Shown: positions 48,349 through 60,579 of the stretch, in pieces
Layout of the letters: the number at the start of each line of letters is the position of its first letter
Position numbering within the stretch: the stretch's first letter is position 1
Assembly (NCBI GenBank): GCA_014529385.2
Contig: CM043961.1
Location: 12,802,978 to 12,866,977, forward strand
Reading direction: 5' to 3'
Origin: Adiantum capillus-veneris
Lineage: Eukaryota > Streptophyta > Polypodiopsida > Polypodiales > Pteridaceae
DNA length: 64,000 nucleotides
Translations under genes and position numbers: made by a program
Notes under the pieces: generated by a model
What the model was told of the DNA's origin: nothing
The model's database searches: none
Seen by the model: the letters and a program-made list of their open reading frames with translations, nothing else

Positions 48349-49380
48349 TGTAATGGAAATGGCCTATGAACTTTGAGAGTAGCGGAATCAGGAAATTAGA
48401 TGAAGCACTTTTGTGAGATTACTTTGTGAGCATAGCGGGTGAACTTAATTGATGGTAGCAGCATAAACATGGTACTTAGTTAACTTGGCATGAACAATAC
48501 TTTTGCAAGAGAGAGAGTTTAGAGAACATGACAACATTTGAGGACCGGATTCATACGGAGCCGGTCCCCCCTCCGATAGGCATTTGTATTATAGTTTCTC
48601 CCATCAAGAGAGACTCGGTACAATGCAATCTTTGTGTTCCTTGTGACCTAGGTGATGCAATGAAGATGGAAAGCTCATGCATCACAAGCATAAAATAAAC
48701 TTTGTAGAAAGCATTAACTATCCCAAGCCTCAGTTCCAAGGCCTCAAACACGTTCCAAGGTGGAGAGAGCTAGCGGGGAATGAGGATAGGGAAGAGGAAG
48801 AAGAAACATTCCATAGGAGAAAGAAATAGTTCCTCACTTATCATCACTCTTCTTGCTAGCGTACATAATAGCATAGTAATGAAGATGGAGAAGATGGCAA
48901 GCTAATGCATTGAAGCATGGCTCTTGGTTGGATTTGCATTCCATAGCCAAGAGTGTTGGTGTAGGCTCTCACTTCTCAAGAGCTTGGAGAAGGAGGTGGA
49001 GTTTTTCAAGTTTCACCAAGTGAGAATTTTCGTCAAAATAAGTGTGTGTGTGTGTGTGTATGTGTGTGGTGTATACCCCCGCAGCATCCCCTTGCTTGCT
49101 TGGGGTGAGTTCTAGCCTTTCCACATGCTTCAAGCTCATTGGACCCCTCTCCCCCTAGCCAATCACATGCAGCGTGCATTCAAGTACACGGGTAGTCTTT
49201 GGACAAGTGTCCTCCTTACCACTTAGAGAGAGAGAGCTTGAAAATATCTAAGTATTTGTTGGATGGAACTAGAGGCTCATTGGACCCCTCTTTAGCCTAA
49301 CCAATAGCATTCAAGCACACCATGTGGCTAAGCATAGGGAGAGTTTGACATGTGTTCCATGTGCCCCTTGAGAAAAGGGG
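48349..49380 (-). repeat. Element F 3' LTR, reversed and truncated by E
   Basis: Reverse complement of the distal ~1030 bp of the E LTR: starts TGTAATGGAAATGGCC (LTR end, reversed) and continues to CCCTTGAGAAAAGGGG at 49380, where E begins. The possible TSD half outside it is CACAG (48344-48348). Confidence 0.8.
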
Positions 49381-51084
49381 TGTCATTAAATCTAATATCT
49401 AACCAACCCAAATGATTTTTTCATATTAAACTGATCATTTAATGTGGAATAATAAACGGGAACAAAGGTTAGAATATAGACATGTGCTTACGGATCTATC
49501 TCAACACGGGGCCAATGGTAAAGGGGTCCAAATGAGAGATGGTATGTCAAAGAGCAAGGTTAACTAATGGAGCTTAAAAGACCTTAGGGTTAGCTTCATT
49601 AAAGACCTCCAATGGTTAGTGTTTAAAGTCCTTTGACATTAGGCAAGCAAGGGTTGAGCTTGAGGTGGGAACCCAACCTAAACTTGAGGTGCTTGTCGTG
49701 CTTGATGACTAAGATGCGTGCTTGATGACTAAAGTGCTTGTCATGCTTGATGACTAAGGTGCTTGTCATGCTTGATGACTAAGGTACTTGAGGTGCTTGT
49801 CATACTTAATGAGGAAGGTGCTTGAGAAGCTTCCTATGCATGTGGGTAAGGTGCTTGAGTTAAAAAGAGACCCTACAAACTTAATGACTAAGGTGCTTGA
49901 GAAGCTTCCCATGCATGGGGGTGGTAAGGTTCTTGAGTCAAAAAGAGACCCTACAAACTTAATGAGGAAGGTGCTTGAGAAGCTTCCTATGCATGAAAGT
50001 CCCAAAGTTAGGGGAATCTTTGACTTAACCTTCCACTCACCCAAAGGGCACCCCTTTGCTCAAAGGGCACATGGGACACATGACAGACTCTCCCTATGCT
50101 TAACCACATGGTGTGCTTGAATGCTATTGGTTGGTCTAAAGAGGGGTCTAATGAGCTTCTAGCTCCATCCAACAAATATCTAGATATTTTCAAGCTCTCT
50201 CTCTCTAAGGGGTAAGGATGACACTTATTCAAAGACTACCCATGTACTTGAATGCATGTTGCATGTGATCAGCTAGAGGGGAGAGGGGTCCAATGAGCTT
50301 GAAACATGTGTAAAAGCTACAACTCGCCCCAAGTAAGCAAGGGGGGTACTGGGGGCATATACACCACAAACACACTCATTTTGGGATTCATTCTCACTTG
50401 GTGAAAGTTGAGGAACTCCACCTCCTTCTCCAAGCTTGAGAAGTGAGAGCCTACACCAACACTCTTGGCTATGTAATGAAAATCCAACCAAGAGCCACGC
50501 TTCAATGCTTAAGCTTGCCATCTTATCCATCTTCATTACTATGCTATTATGTATGCTAGCAAGAAGAGTGATGATACGTGAGGAACTATTTCTTTCTCCT
50601 ATGGAATGTTTCTTCTTCCTCTTCCCTATCCTCATTCCCCGCTAGCTCTCTCCACCTTCGAAGGTGTTTGAGGCCTTGGGACTAAGGCTTGGGATAGTTA
50701 ATTCTTTCTACAAAGTTTATGTTATGCTTGTGATGCATGAAGATTTCCATCTTCATTGCATCACCTAGGTCACAAGGAACACAAAGATTGTATTGTACCA
50801 AGTCTCTCTTGATGGGAGAAACTATAATACAAATGCCTATTGGAGGGGGGACCGCGTATGAATCGGGTCCTCAACTATTGTCATTTTCTCTAAACTCTCT
50901 CTCTTGCAAAAGTATTGTTCATGCCAAGTTAAGTATTGTTCATACCAAGTTAACTAAGTACCATGTTTATGTTGCTACCATCAATTAAGTTCACCCGCTA
51001 TGCTCACAAAATAATCTCACAAAAGTGCTTCATCTAATTTTCTAATCCCGCTACTCTCAAAGTTCATAGGCCATTTCCATTACA
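49381..51084 (+). repeat. Element E 5' LTR (1704 bp)
   Basis: Begins TGTCATTAAATC and ends CCATTTCCATTACA, followed by the primer site. It has the family minisatellite (AAGGTGCTTGAG/CTTGTCATGCTTGATGACT) at about 49680-50000, in which a ~98-bp unit with AAGCTTCC(T/C)ATGCATG and AAAAAGAGACCC is repeated. No ORF is credible. Confidence 0.88.
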
Positions 51085-51085
51085 T

Positions 51086-51097
51086 TGTTATCAGAGC
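51086..51097 (+). other. Element E primer-binding site
   Basis: TGTTATCAGAGC, one base from the iMet complement TGGTATCAGAGC, one base after the LTR end. Confidence 0.8.
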
Positions 51098-51497
51098 ATT
51101 TGGTTTCTCTTTCCTTGCTTAAGAAGAGAGGTCCTTAAGTAGCCTATTAATGGTTGATTTTGTTAATTATATTAGGGTAAGTGGGACTGGGATCTATTAT
51201 CGGTTTTGTTGAGCCCACTATGTGGGATAGGTGCATACCTCGGGAGTTTTGATCATAATAATGGAGTCTTTTTAGACTTGCCTACGGCTTTACCATTATT
51301 GAGCTATAAGAAGTCCAAAAGGAGTTATCCCTCGACAACTTCGATATGTTAGACTCACTCCACTACTCTCTATAATTAACCAATTCGAGCCGTGGGTGTA
51401 GATACTTAAGTGCCTATTTTCAAAGGCTAAGAGGAGTAGCAACTAAGGTTTTGAATTGCCAAAGCATACACTAAGTAAACACATAAGTTTAATTAAC
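51098..51497 (+). other. Element E leader
   Basis: Non-coding stretch between primer site and gag ATG; the same sequence occurs reversed at 63599-64000 in element F. No array or ORF recognised. Confidence 0.7.
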
Positions 51498-51654
51498 ATG
51501 GCTGACAATAACCAAGAGAGTAGAATGAACATTGATAACTTTGATTTTTCACATGAAGGTGCTAATGATGGTGCCCCCATGTTTGTTAATTATCTTGTCA
51601 CTAGGTTGCAACAAGCTATGGGCAACCCCGCATTGCAAGCCGAAGTTACTCAAC
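51498..51654 (+). pseudogene. Element E gag, N-terminal part before copia-D
   Basis: ATG at 51498 gives MADNNQESRMNIDNFDF, an acidic start, then a hydrophobic helix FVNYLVTRLQQAMGN. The upstream in-frame ATG at 51456 is also conserved in F, but the MADNN start is preferred as a typical gag initiator. It is cut by copia-D after VTQ. The uninterrupted equivalent in F shows the reading frame passes smoothly across the empty site. Confidence 0.85.
51650..51654. repeat. TSD TCAAC, left copy (copia-D)
   Basis: TCAAC before the LTR at 51655 and again at 57201-57205. Confidence 0.92.
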
Positions 51655-51846
51655 TGTTGGGGTATAAAGCCCAATGTGGTCGCCCAGGTAAGTGGGCAGC
51701 CCGCCAGGTATGTACACATATTCTTTTGTAAAAACCTAATAAGAACTCACTATGCTCTACACATTACAGTAGAGCGAGTTCACCATATCTTCGTGCTCTT
51801 CTTCTCGCACTCTCTCTCGCGTCGCACTTCCGCTTGTACTCCTTCA
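51655..51846 (+). repeat. Copia-D 5' LTR
   Basis: TGTTGGGGTATAAAGCCC...TACTCCTTCA, 192 bp, TG...CA ends. Confidence 0.93.
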
Positions 51847-51848
51847 AC

Positions 51849-51860
51849 TGGTATCAGAGC
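51849..51860 (+). other. Copia-D primer-binding site (tRNA-iMet)
   Basis: TGGTATCAGAGC, exact iMet complement, two bases after the LTR. Confidence 0.93.
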
Positions 51861-52943
51861 TCAGATCGAGGCTCGGGGCAGCATTTGCAGGTAGCCAGTC
51901 ACCTGCTCAGATTGGAGTGAGATTCGACAGGCGAAGACACGGCCCCAAATCCTGTGGGCGAGCTCGAAGGGCTCGGTGTTCTCAGAATTTCATTCTGAGG
52001 TCATCTCGGCCACCGTTCGGCTTCGACAAAGTTCTGCGCAGTCCATTTTCGACTACGTGGTCTCGGCAGGTGCAGATCGGACTCTGCAAATTTGGGGTTT
52101 CGGCCTACGACTGCAAGTGCTGAGGATATCTACACTTCCAGAGTGCTGATTTATGGTTGTCTACACAACAAAGGACGGCTCACAGTTCTTGGAGGCGTGT
52201 CACATACGACACGGGCGCATCTACACACAGACTGTAGGCGACATCCACTAGTTTATCAGGTAGCTTGTGTTTGCTGCTTGATATTCCAGATTTCATCCTG
52301 ACATTACAGGTACTTCCACATGGGATGTATTGTTAGAGATGATGTATGCTTGTTGAGGGTTTGCTGGCTGTGAGTCACGCAGCAAACAACCGTCGCAGCG
52401 GTTACAGCATATAGTGGGAAATTTGTGGATGTATGACTTTGTGGGAAGTCTATGTATTGTCAGATTTACTGCAGCCTTTGTTGAGGGTCGAGTGAGGTTT
52501 TATTGAGTTGGGGGATTCTCGAATGTTGAGATCCTTTCGTTGATACAGGTCTTGGAGCGATCCCTCGAGCACCCTTAGATAGGCAGCTAGGATGTATTGA
52601 CTGTGAGTTAGACAGTTGGGATTGCATCTTTGCTTTACTGCTGTTGAGGCATTGTCGCAGTCTATGCTTACATGACAATGACAGGACAGTGAGAGATAGT
52701 ACAGGTGCAGGACAGGTTTACCCACAGCTTACAGTGTTAGAGAGATAGTGGTTTTTTGAGCTGTTTTTGGTCTGTTTTTTTAGTACACCAGAGCCATTTT
52801 ACAAAGGATACTTTGCCGAAATTTTTGCAGAATCTGAAGCTTTCTTGGTTCATTTGACAGGTTGATATTGGTTCAGAGGTCAGTTTACAAGGGAAACTCT
52901 GGCGAATTTTTCCCAGGAAAGTAAACTACTGTGAAGCGTAGCT
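51861..52943 (+). other. Copia-D leader, non-coding
   Basis: About 1.1 kb without a credible ORF between primer site and gag ATG; length is large for a copia leader. No repeats noticed. Confidence 0.6.
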
Positions 52944-54262
52944 ATGGCTGGATCACAGGACACTGCTCTTTACAATATCAAGAAGCTGGATGGAACCAAT
53001 TTCCCATTGTGGAAGAAGCAGATTTGGCACGTGTTGGTACAAAAGAAGCAGATAAAACCTATAAAGCTCAAGGGGATAAAACCAGAAGATATGGACGAAG
53101 ATGATGGAGCGAAATGGATGAATTGGCACTTTCTACCATTATGCTGACTTTGGCAGAAAGCGTTTACTTCAATGTAGCAGACGAGATGTTGGCTTATGAA
53201 GCATGGACAAAGTTGAGTGATCTTTATGAGAAGCAAAGTGCAGCTTCATAGGTATACTGGCTTAAGAAGCTTGTTGACTTGAAGATGAAAGAAGGGACAC
53301 CTATGTCCAATCATCTGAATGAATTCAACACCATCTACAGTCATTTGTCAGCTCAAGGTGTCAAGTTTGATGAACCTGTTAGAGCTATGTTCCTGTTGAT
53401 CACATTGCCGGAAAGTTGGGACACTTTTCGCACAGCTTTGAGTAATTCTGCACCTCCAGATGGTTTGACCATAGTAGGTGTAGAAGGCAGTCTACTTACT
53501 GAAGAAACCAATAGAAAGACAATGGACAAAGGCAAAGGAACAGTCTTAGTTGTCAGGGGAAGGACCAAAGAAAAGTACAAAGGTGGAAAGAGGGATCAGT
53601 CTCGTAGCAAGTCCGGCAGTGCTAAAGGCAAGAGTGACATAGAATGCTACTATTGTGGCAAGAAGGGTCACATGAAAAGAGATTGCAGAGAATGGAAAGC
53701 AGAAAAAGGCAAAGAGAAAGCAAAACAACATGCTGAGAAGAACATGTCCTCAGTGAAGATTCAAGAAATAAATGTGACAAACACTGTTGCAGAGGATGAC
53801 ACTCTAGTGTCAGGAGATATCTACTTCTTGAAAAATACAACGGACTCAGCTCTTCTTACAGCATCTGATGGAAATGCACTGAGTGACTGGATTATAGACT
53901 CAGGGGCATCACTTCATGTGTCTCCAAACAAGGAGTGGTTTACCTCTTATGTGACCACTAAAGATCATGTTCGGCTAGGCAATGGGCAGACATGTGAGAT
54001 CTTAGGTGTTGGAGATGTTCAATTGAAGTTTCAGAATGGCTCTTCTTTCACGCTGAAGAATGTGAGACATGTTCCCGCAATTACAAAGAGCTTGATCAGC
54101 ACAGGTTTACTTGATGATGCTGGCTACGTCACCACTTTTGGACAGAACATGTGGAAGATATCCAAGGGTTCTATGACAGTAGCACATGGAGTAAAGTATG
54201 GAGGACTTTACATGATTTATGTATCAAATGTCTCTAAAAATGTAATCAATGTAACCGAGTAG
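52944..54262 (+). pseudogene. Copia-D gag and protease
   Basis: Start MAGSQDTALYNIKKLDGTNF, a UBN2-type gag with NFPLWKKQIWHVL. A frameshift near 53130 and a stop near 53250 break it before DLKMKEGTPMSNHLNEF. Zinc knuckle CYYCGKKGHMKRDC near 53650, then the protease active site WIIDSGASLH near 53890. The frame ends at a TAG (54260-54262) just before the pre-integrase HSRLGHMSKKGMEIL. From the knuckle to the TAG it is intact. Confidence 0.88.
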
Positions 54263-54274
54263 CCGAACGTTTCT

Positions 54275-55289
54275 TTGTGGCATAGCCGGTTAGGACATAT
54301 GTCCAAGAAGGGAATGGAAATCTTGTCTCGTTCTGGTTATTTGCCTGGCTTGTCATTTAATGATTTCGAATTCTGTGAACATTGTCTGTATGGTAAGCAA
54401 ACACAGCAGCCACATAAGCATAGAAGCAGTAGAAGAGATACACAGTTGGCACTTGTTCATAGTGATTTGTGTGGACCTATGCCTAACCTATCTCTAGGGG
54501 GATGATTACTTGAGGAAAGTATGGGTTTACTTTCTCAAACACAAGGATGAAGCGTTTAGTGTTTTCACAACGTTTGTGACACTTGTGGAGAACCAGAGTG
54601 GTAAGAAGCTTAAATGCTTACGCACTGACAATGGTGGAGAGTATGTTTCAAAGGCCTTTCAGGACTTTTGTGAGTCAAAAGGTATAAAACGTGAACTTAC
54701 TGCTCCTTACAATCCTCCTCAAAATGGTGTTGCTGAGAGGATGAATAGGACCATACAAGAGAAGGTCAGAAGTATGTTGTCTAATGCACAACTGCCAAAT
54801 GGGTTTTGGGCTGAAGCTGTATCAACAGCTGTTCATCTTATAAATAGATCTCCTAGCAAGGTTTTGCAGAAGGATTCAGTGGCAGAGATGGTATGGTCAG
54901 GCAAAATGCCCTCATACAAGCATCTCAGAGTCTTTGGCTGTGAGGCATATACTCACGTTCCAAAGGAATTTAGGAACAAACTTGAGCCAAAGAGTAGAAA
55001 GTTCATCTTTCTAGGCTATGGTAATTCTGGTGAGATGGGGTATAGACTTTGGGATCCCGAATCTAGAAAGGTTATCCGCAGCAATGATGTTCACTTTAAT
55101 GAATCCAAATATCATTCTAAACCAGAGAGGGTTGAGGAGATTAGAAGAGTTGTCTTCCAAGAAGATGGACCTGCACGTGCAAGACAAAATGTCAGGGCTC
55201 AAGAGGAGCAAGGACAGGATAGAGTGGAACCACAGGTTGTGGCTGAGCCTGAGCCACCTATTGTGCGTAGAACTGGACGTATCACGTGA
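54275..55289 (+). pseudogene. Copia-D integrase
   Basis: Pre-integrase zinc region (WHSRLGHMSKK...CEHCLYGKQ), core with VHSDLCGP, LRTDNGGEYVS and GVAERMNRT giving the D, D, E triad, and a C-terminal part KFIFLGYGNSGEMGYRLWD. A 1-base shift near 54500 (in LGG/DDY) breaks the core N-terminus, and a TGA at 55287-55289 separates it from RT. Confidence 0.88.
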
Positions 55290-55309
55290 CCTCCTGATAG
55301 GTTTGTTCC

Positions 55310-56919
55310 ATCTATGAACTATGTCATGCTGACTGATTGCAATGAGCCTTCACAAGGAAGGAGTGCAAATGAAGGACTCCGGGAATTGGCAATTGGCCAT
55401 GCAGTCAGAGATGACAGCTCTGCATAAAAACCAGACATGGAAGCTAGTTAAATTACCACTGGGCAAAAAGGCTCTACCTTGTAAATGGGTTTACAGGTAT
55501 AAGATCACCGCTCATGATAGTCAGCCAAAGTACAAAGCAAGGCTTGTTGCCAAGGGCTTTAAGCAAGAACAAGGCATTGACTTTGATGAAGTCTTCTCTC
55601 CGGTGGTCAAGATGACTACATTGAGATGCTTTCTTGCATTGGTTGCCATATTAGATTTGGTGTTGCACCAAATGGATGTCAAGACAACGTTCTTGCATGG
55701 ATTTAGATGTGGAAATTTACATGCAGCAGCCAGAAGGGTTTGTTGAGAAAGGCAAGGAAGATTTGGTATGCCAGTTGTTAAAGAGTCTTTATGGCTTAAA
55801 ACAATCACCGAGGGCATGGTACCATAAGTTCCACAAGTTTATGCTTTCTCAAGGCTACAAACATAGTGAGTTCGATCACTGTCTATATACAAAGAAGGCT
55901 AAGGATGGCAATTGGCTGATCCTTATTTTGTATGTGGATGACATGTTGATTGCTGGCAAGCACTTGGAAGAAATTTCAGCTTTGAAGTCAAAGATGGCAA
56001 AATCGTTTGACATGAAAGACATGGGTGAGGCAAGTCATATACTTGGTATGCGCATTGAGAGAGACAGATCAAAGAAGTTGATTTGGTTATCTCAAACAGA
56101 GTATATTGACAAGGTTTTGCAACGTTTCAATATGGAGAAGGGAAAGGCATTGAGTGTTCCATTGCCACCATATGTGAAACTTAGCAAACAAGATTGTCCT
56201 GTGTCTGAGGAAGAATAGGCTGAAATGGATAAGATTCCATGTGCGTCTGCAATGGGTAGTTGCAATGATTGCTACTCGCCCAGACATTGCATTTGCAGTG
56301 GGAGTAGTAAGTCGATACATGTCAAACCCAGGCAAGAAACATTGGGAGGCAGTGAAAGGAATATTCAGATACCTGAAAGCTACAAAGAGTATGCGTATAT
56401 GCTATGGGAGTCAGGAGCTAAGTGTAAAGGGTTTTACAGACTCAGATTATGCAGGTGACTTAGACAACCGAAGGTGACTCAGATTATGCAGGTGACTTAG
56501 ACAACCGAAGGTCTACGTCAGGGTATGTCTTTACATTGGCTGGTGGAGCAGTATCATGGCATTCTAGATTACAAGATTGTGTTACTCAGTCTACTACAGA
56601 GGCTAAATATGTTGCAGCATCAGAGGCATGCAAAGAATCAATTTGGCTTAATCGACTAGTAACAAATTTGGGAATCAAAGAAGAGATGCATGTGTTATAT
56701 TGTGATAGTCAAAGTGCTATACAGTTGGCTCGCAATCCAGTTTATCACTCAAAGACAAAGCATGTGGATGTGAAGTATCATTTCATCAGGGAAATGCTCG
56801 AGGATAAGCAACTTCAGCTTGTCAAAGTTCACACCACAGAAAATCCTGCTGATCTACTTACAAAAGGACTTCCCTCAGAGAGCTTTGCGCATTTTCGCAA
56901 GCAGTTAGGTGTAGGGTAG
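55310..56919 (+). pseudogene. Copia-D RT and RNase H
   Basis: RT: KWVYRYKITAHDSQPKYKAR, DVKTTFLHG with a frameshift directly after (near 55700), YGLKQSPRAWY and LYVDDMLIAG. A stop near 56216 and a shift precede the RNase H, which has [30 protein letters not shown] and [13 protein letters not shown], ending at TAG 56917-56919. A 37-bp tandem duplication inside RNase H (56439-56512) shifts the frame. Confidence 0.88.
56439..56512 (+). repeat. 37-bp tandem duplication in copia-D RNase H
   Basis: GACTCAGATTATGCAGGTGA... at 56439 is repeated at 56476 without differences; 37 is not a multiple of three. Confidence 0.92.
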
Positions 56920-56997
56920 TACATCACTTCTCTACATCTTTTGCATATTAGCTTGTATAGTAGCTTCTCTCACACTTAAAGTACCACATTGGACTTT

Positions 56998-57008
56998 AAG
57001 TGGGAGGT
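56998..57008 (+). other. Copia-D polypurine tract
   Basis: AAGTGGGAGGT directly before the 3' LTR start at 57009. Confidence 0.8.
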
Positions 57009-57200
57009 TGTTGGGGTATAAAGCCCAATGTGGTCGCCTAGGTAAGTGGGCGGGCCGCCAGGTATGTACACATATTCTTTTGTAAAAACCTAATAAGAAC
57101 TCACTATGCTCTACACATTACAGTAGAGGGAGGTTACCATATCGTCGTGCTCTTCTTCTCGCACTCTCTCTCGCATCGCACTTCCGCTCGTACTCCTTCA
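57009..57200 (+). repeat. Copia-D 3' LTR
   Basis: 192 bp, same ends as the 5' LTR, followed by TCAAC. Confidence 0.93.
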
Positions 57201-58480
57201 TCAACAACTTCGTGCTTTGCTTCAAGAGGAGAGAGAGCTTAGGAGGCCTCTTGATGAGACCCCCAAAAGAAGACTCTCTCCCATACGAGAGGAGGAATCC
57301 AAAGATAAAGAAAGTAATGAATCCCTAAATTCCTTTGAAGATGTGGCTCCACGAAGAAGGCGGACTAAACGATCGCCAACTCCTCCCAAGAGGAAACGGT
57401 TAACCCATAGTCCTTCTCATCGTCACTCCAAAAGGGAAGAGGAAAAACCAAGGAAGAAAAGGGCAAGAAAGAGGTCATCCTTTTCTTTTTCTTCTTCACC
57501 TTCCTCCTCTACCGATGAAAGCTATAGCTATTCTCCTACAGAATACAAGAGGGGAGGACATCACAAATCTTACCCTGCATGGCGAAGGTCACAAAAGCTA
57601 AACAAGTTCAAAGAGGGAGGAAAGAGTATCTCTTTTTTGACCTATGATGGCACCTTTGGTGCTACCGACAAAGTACTGGCTTTCATCCAACAATTTGATG
57701 CGGCCTTTGGAGATGAGGGCTTCATGGAGTCCTCCAAGCTACGCCATGTAGCTATGCACTTCCAAAAAATCGGCTCGTCAATGGTGGGCTAGCCTTCATG
57801 GCAATGGCAAAGCCCCAAAGACATGGAAAACTCTTCGAGTTTCCATGATGTAGCAATTCCTTGCAAGCGATGCAAAGGACAAAGTGCTCACTGAATGGCG
57901 GAGTTTGAGGCTTCTCTCTCATGAGTCTATCCTCAAATATGTGGACAAGTTTTGGGATTTACATCTCAAGGCTACTGTCTTTCAAAAGATAGACTTTGTT
58001 GAGCAAAAGCAACAATTCTGTGCGGGATTACCTAATGAGATGGCCGAGTATGTCAACTCTCAATAGCCTGGTTCTATCAATGAAGTAATCCACCGTACCA
58101 TGGTTGATTCACGCATCAATTTCCAACAAGGGGTTAAACGAAATGTCAAGCCCATGGAAAATAAATACAAAAGTGATGCAAAGGGAAAAATTAAAGCCCA
58201 AAATTCTTCCCAAGGCCATTCCAACAACAACAACAACAATCAATCCGAGGAGAAAGGAGTTTACAAAGGTAAAAACAAACTCTCTCCTGAAGAGCTTGAA
58301 ACTTTTTGCAAGGATCACAAATGTTTTAAGTGTGGGGAGCAAGGACATGGTTATTGTGCTTGCCCCAAACGAAATGCTCGCAATGAGACTCCTAGAGCTT
58401 CCACTATCGAAGCTCCGAAAGAGGATGCTCATTGCAAAGGATCACCTCTCTCCTATGCTTGGGGAAAGGTAAGGGAGCAT
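57201..58480 (+). pseudogene. Element E gag, remainder
   Basis: After copia-D: ELRRPLDETPKRRLSPIREE, a strongly basic K/R/S-rich region (KRKRLTHSPSHRHSKREEEKPRKKRARKR split over 57390-57470), then a Retrotrans_gag-like domain (YDGTFGATDKVLAFIQQFDAAF, RHVAMHF, LTEWRSL...YVDKFWDL, FCAGLPNEMAEYV). A zinc knuckle CFKCGEQGHGYCAC near 58325 has an aromatic residue before the third cysteine. An extra A in the A-run near 57767, not present in F, shifts the frame; stops near 57853 and 58064. Confidence 0.82.
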
Positions 58481-59134
58481 GATGCCTTCATCTTGTTTGA
58501 CCCTGGTTCTACTCACAACTTCATATAAATGAAGTTGGCCACCAAGCTGGGCATTCAAGCCTTTGAGATGGGAGATGCTGTAACTGTTGATGCTGCTTTC
58601 AAGGGACAGCAAGCCTCCGTTACTCCCTTGATTCGGAAGTTGAGGCTTCATGCCCAAAGCTATGTCGACAAAGAAGACTTCTTTATCTCTCCTCTCCAAC
58701 ATGAGGATGCTATCCTATGGGTATCATGGTTCAACCGCATGGCTGCCAACATGAAGTTCCCTGAAAGGAGAATCTACTTCACCTACAGGGGAAAAAATAT
58801 TTATATAGAGGCTAATGAGTCTGGTCGTACTATACCACTTGTAAATCCTCTTGCCCTTGATAAATCAATGAAGAGCTCAGTTACTGTGAACATGGTTTTT
58901 GTCAAAGAGTCCCTAAAAGGTCCTAATGTTTCATCAAAGGTGAATGGTAGGAATCAAGAAGAGTTGGACTTGTCTAACTTTTTAAAAGGATTCCAAGATG
59001 TGTTCATCGATGATATCCCTATAGAATTACCTCCAAAATGAGGGGATGATGACCATCGAATTGAGCTCCTATCAGGAAGCTCACCGCCTAACAAACCTCC
59101 TTATTGAGTTTCCCAAGCTCAACAAGAGGAGATC
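58481..59134 (+). pseudogene. Element E protease and linker
   Basis: The active-site motif reads LFDPGSTHNFI, followed at once by an in-frame TAA (58526-58528) and then MKLATKLGI. Family members usually have D-(S/T)-G, so DPG is a substitution at the catalytic triad. The linker to RT includes FLKGFQDVFIDDIPIELPPK, a typical pre-RT segment, and ends at a stop (59039-59041). Confidence 0.8.
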
Positions 59135-59880
59135 ATGAGGCAAGTACAAGAATTGGTAGACAAAGGGATGGTGAGGCCTAGCTCCTCTCCCTTTTTTTCT
59201 CCAGTCCTTTTAGTGCAAAAGAAAGATGGTATATACCGCATGTGTGTGGACTATCGCGCACTAAACCATATCACTATCAAAAACAGATTTCTCGTACCTC
59301 GGGTAGAAGATCTATTTGATAAGCTACAAGGATCTACCTACTTCAATAGGATTGACCTTAAAAGTGGCTACCATAAAATAAGGATAGTGAATTAAGATAT
59401 CCTAAAGACCGCATTTCGTACAATGTTTGGTCTTTATGAATATCTAGTCATGCCTTTTGGCTTGACTAATGCACCAGCTACATTCAATCGATTAATGGAG
59501 AAAAATTTTAGACCCTATTGCAAATTGACTGGTGTTCTTTGATGATATCATCATCTACTCCAATTCCTTGGAGGAACACAAGCAACATCTCCAAGTGATT
59601 TTTCAAGCATTAAGGGAGAATAAGCTTTTTCTCAATCAAAAGAAAAGCGATTTTTTCCTTCAAGAGATTCAGTACTTAGGTCATATTATCTCTCGAGATG
59701 GTATCTGTATGGATCCATCAAAGTTGGAGGTAATAAAAGCATGGCCTAATCCAAGGAATCTACATGAGCTAAGAAGCTTTAATGGTATGTGTACATACTA
59801 TAGACGCTTCATAGCAAAGTTCTCTCAAATAGTAGGACCATTACATGACTTAACAAAGAAAAACGTCAAGTATTCATGGA
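59135..59880 (+). pseudogene. Element E reverse transcriptase
   Basis: GMVRPSSSPFFSPVLLVQKK, YRMCVDYRALN, FNRIDLKSGYHKIRI, then an in-frame stop (59393-59395), [14 protein letters not shown], a frameshift, and FFDDIIIYS, the catalytic F-x-DD segment, followed by YLGHIIS and the thumb. The order is typical of Ty3/gypsy. Not functional. Confidence 0.88.
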
Positions 59881-60579
59881 TTGCTAAGGAACAAAGTGCT
59901 TTTTGACAAGCTCAAAGAGAAGCTTGCCTCCCAACTAGTCCTTATGCTTCCGGATCTCTCAAAGCCATTTGAGGTCCAATGTGATGCTTGTGGTGACTGC
60001 CTTGGAGCAGTCTTGCTTCAAGAAGGACATGCCATAGCATATGAGAGCCGAAGGCTCAACATGGATGAACGGGTCTTAGGCATTTATGAGAAAGAGTTGT
60101 TAGATGTTCTACATGCCCTAGACACATGGAAGCACTATCTATTGGGGACTCCATTCATTTTACGAACAGACCATCAAAGTCTCAAGTACTTCAGGATGCA
60201 AACAAATCTTTTCGACAAACAAATGAGGTGGGAAAATTTTCTTTTGCAATTCAATTTCCACATTGCTCACATTGCTAGTAAGCACAATCAAGTGGCTGAT
60301 GCACTTTCACGACGACCAAAAGTTAATGATGTGTCAATAGCAACTCACAATGATCTATCTTCTATGATAGATGAGTATGCTACTGACCCTGACTTTAAAG
60401 ACATAATGTCAGCCCTTGCTTTGGGGAATAAAGAGGAACCATTCACCTTGCAGGACGGTTATCTTCTCCATGGCAATAGGCTATGTGTTACCCACTCCCT
60501 TCGTGAGAAGTCATGTATGAATCCCATGCTCCTCCCTATGCAGGACATAGAGGCAATCAACCTACTCTTCGAGGAGTAG
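59881..60579 (+). pseudogene. Element E RNase H
   Basis: FEVQCDACGDCLGAVLLQ, AYESRRLNMDE...YEKELLDVLHAL and TDHQSLKYF give the D, E, D pattern, with the domain ending NQVADALSRRP near 60320. This 232-residue frame is intact until it slips near 60530, at the integrase zinc region (H..H...C..C). Confidence 0.85.

Larger units (their letters stand above)
51655..57200 (+). mobile_element. Copia-D: 5.5-kb Ty1/copia element of a different (Tnt1-like) family
   Basis: 192-bp LTRs (51655-51846, 57009-57200; nine differences by hand, ~5%), TSD TCAAC, iMet primer site, gag, protease, integrase, RT, RNase H, polypurine tract. It is unrelated at nucleotide level to copia-1/B/C and lies in the opposite direction. 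The untranslated leader between primer site and gag is about 1.1 kb. Frameshifts and stops throughout pol. Confidence 0.93.
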
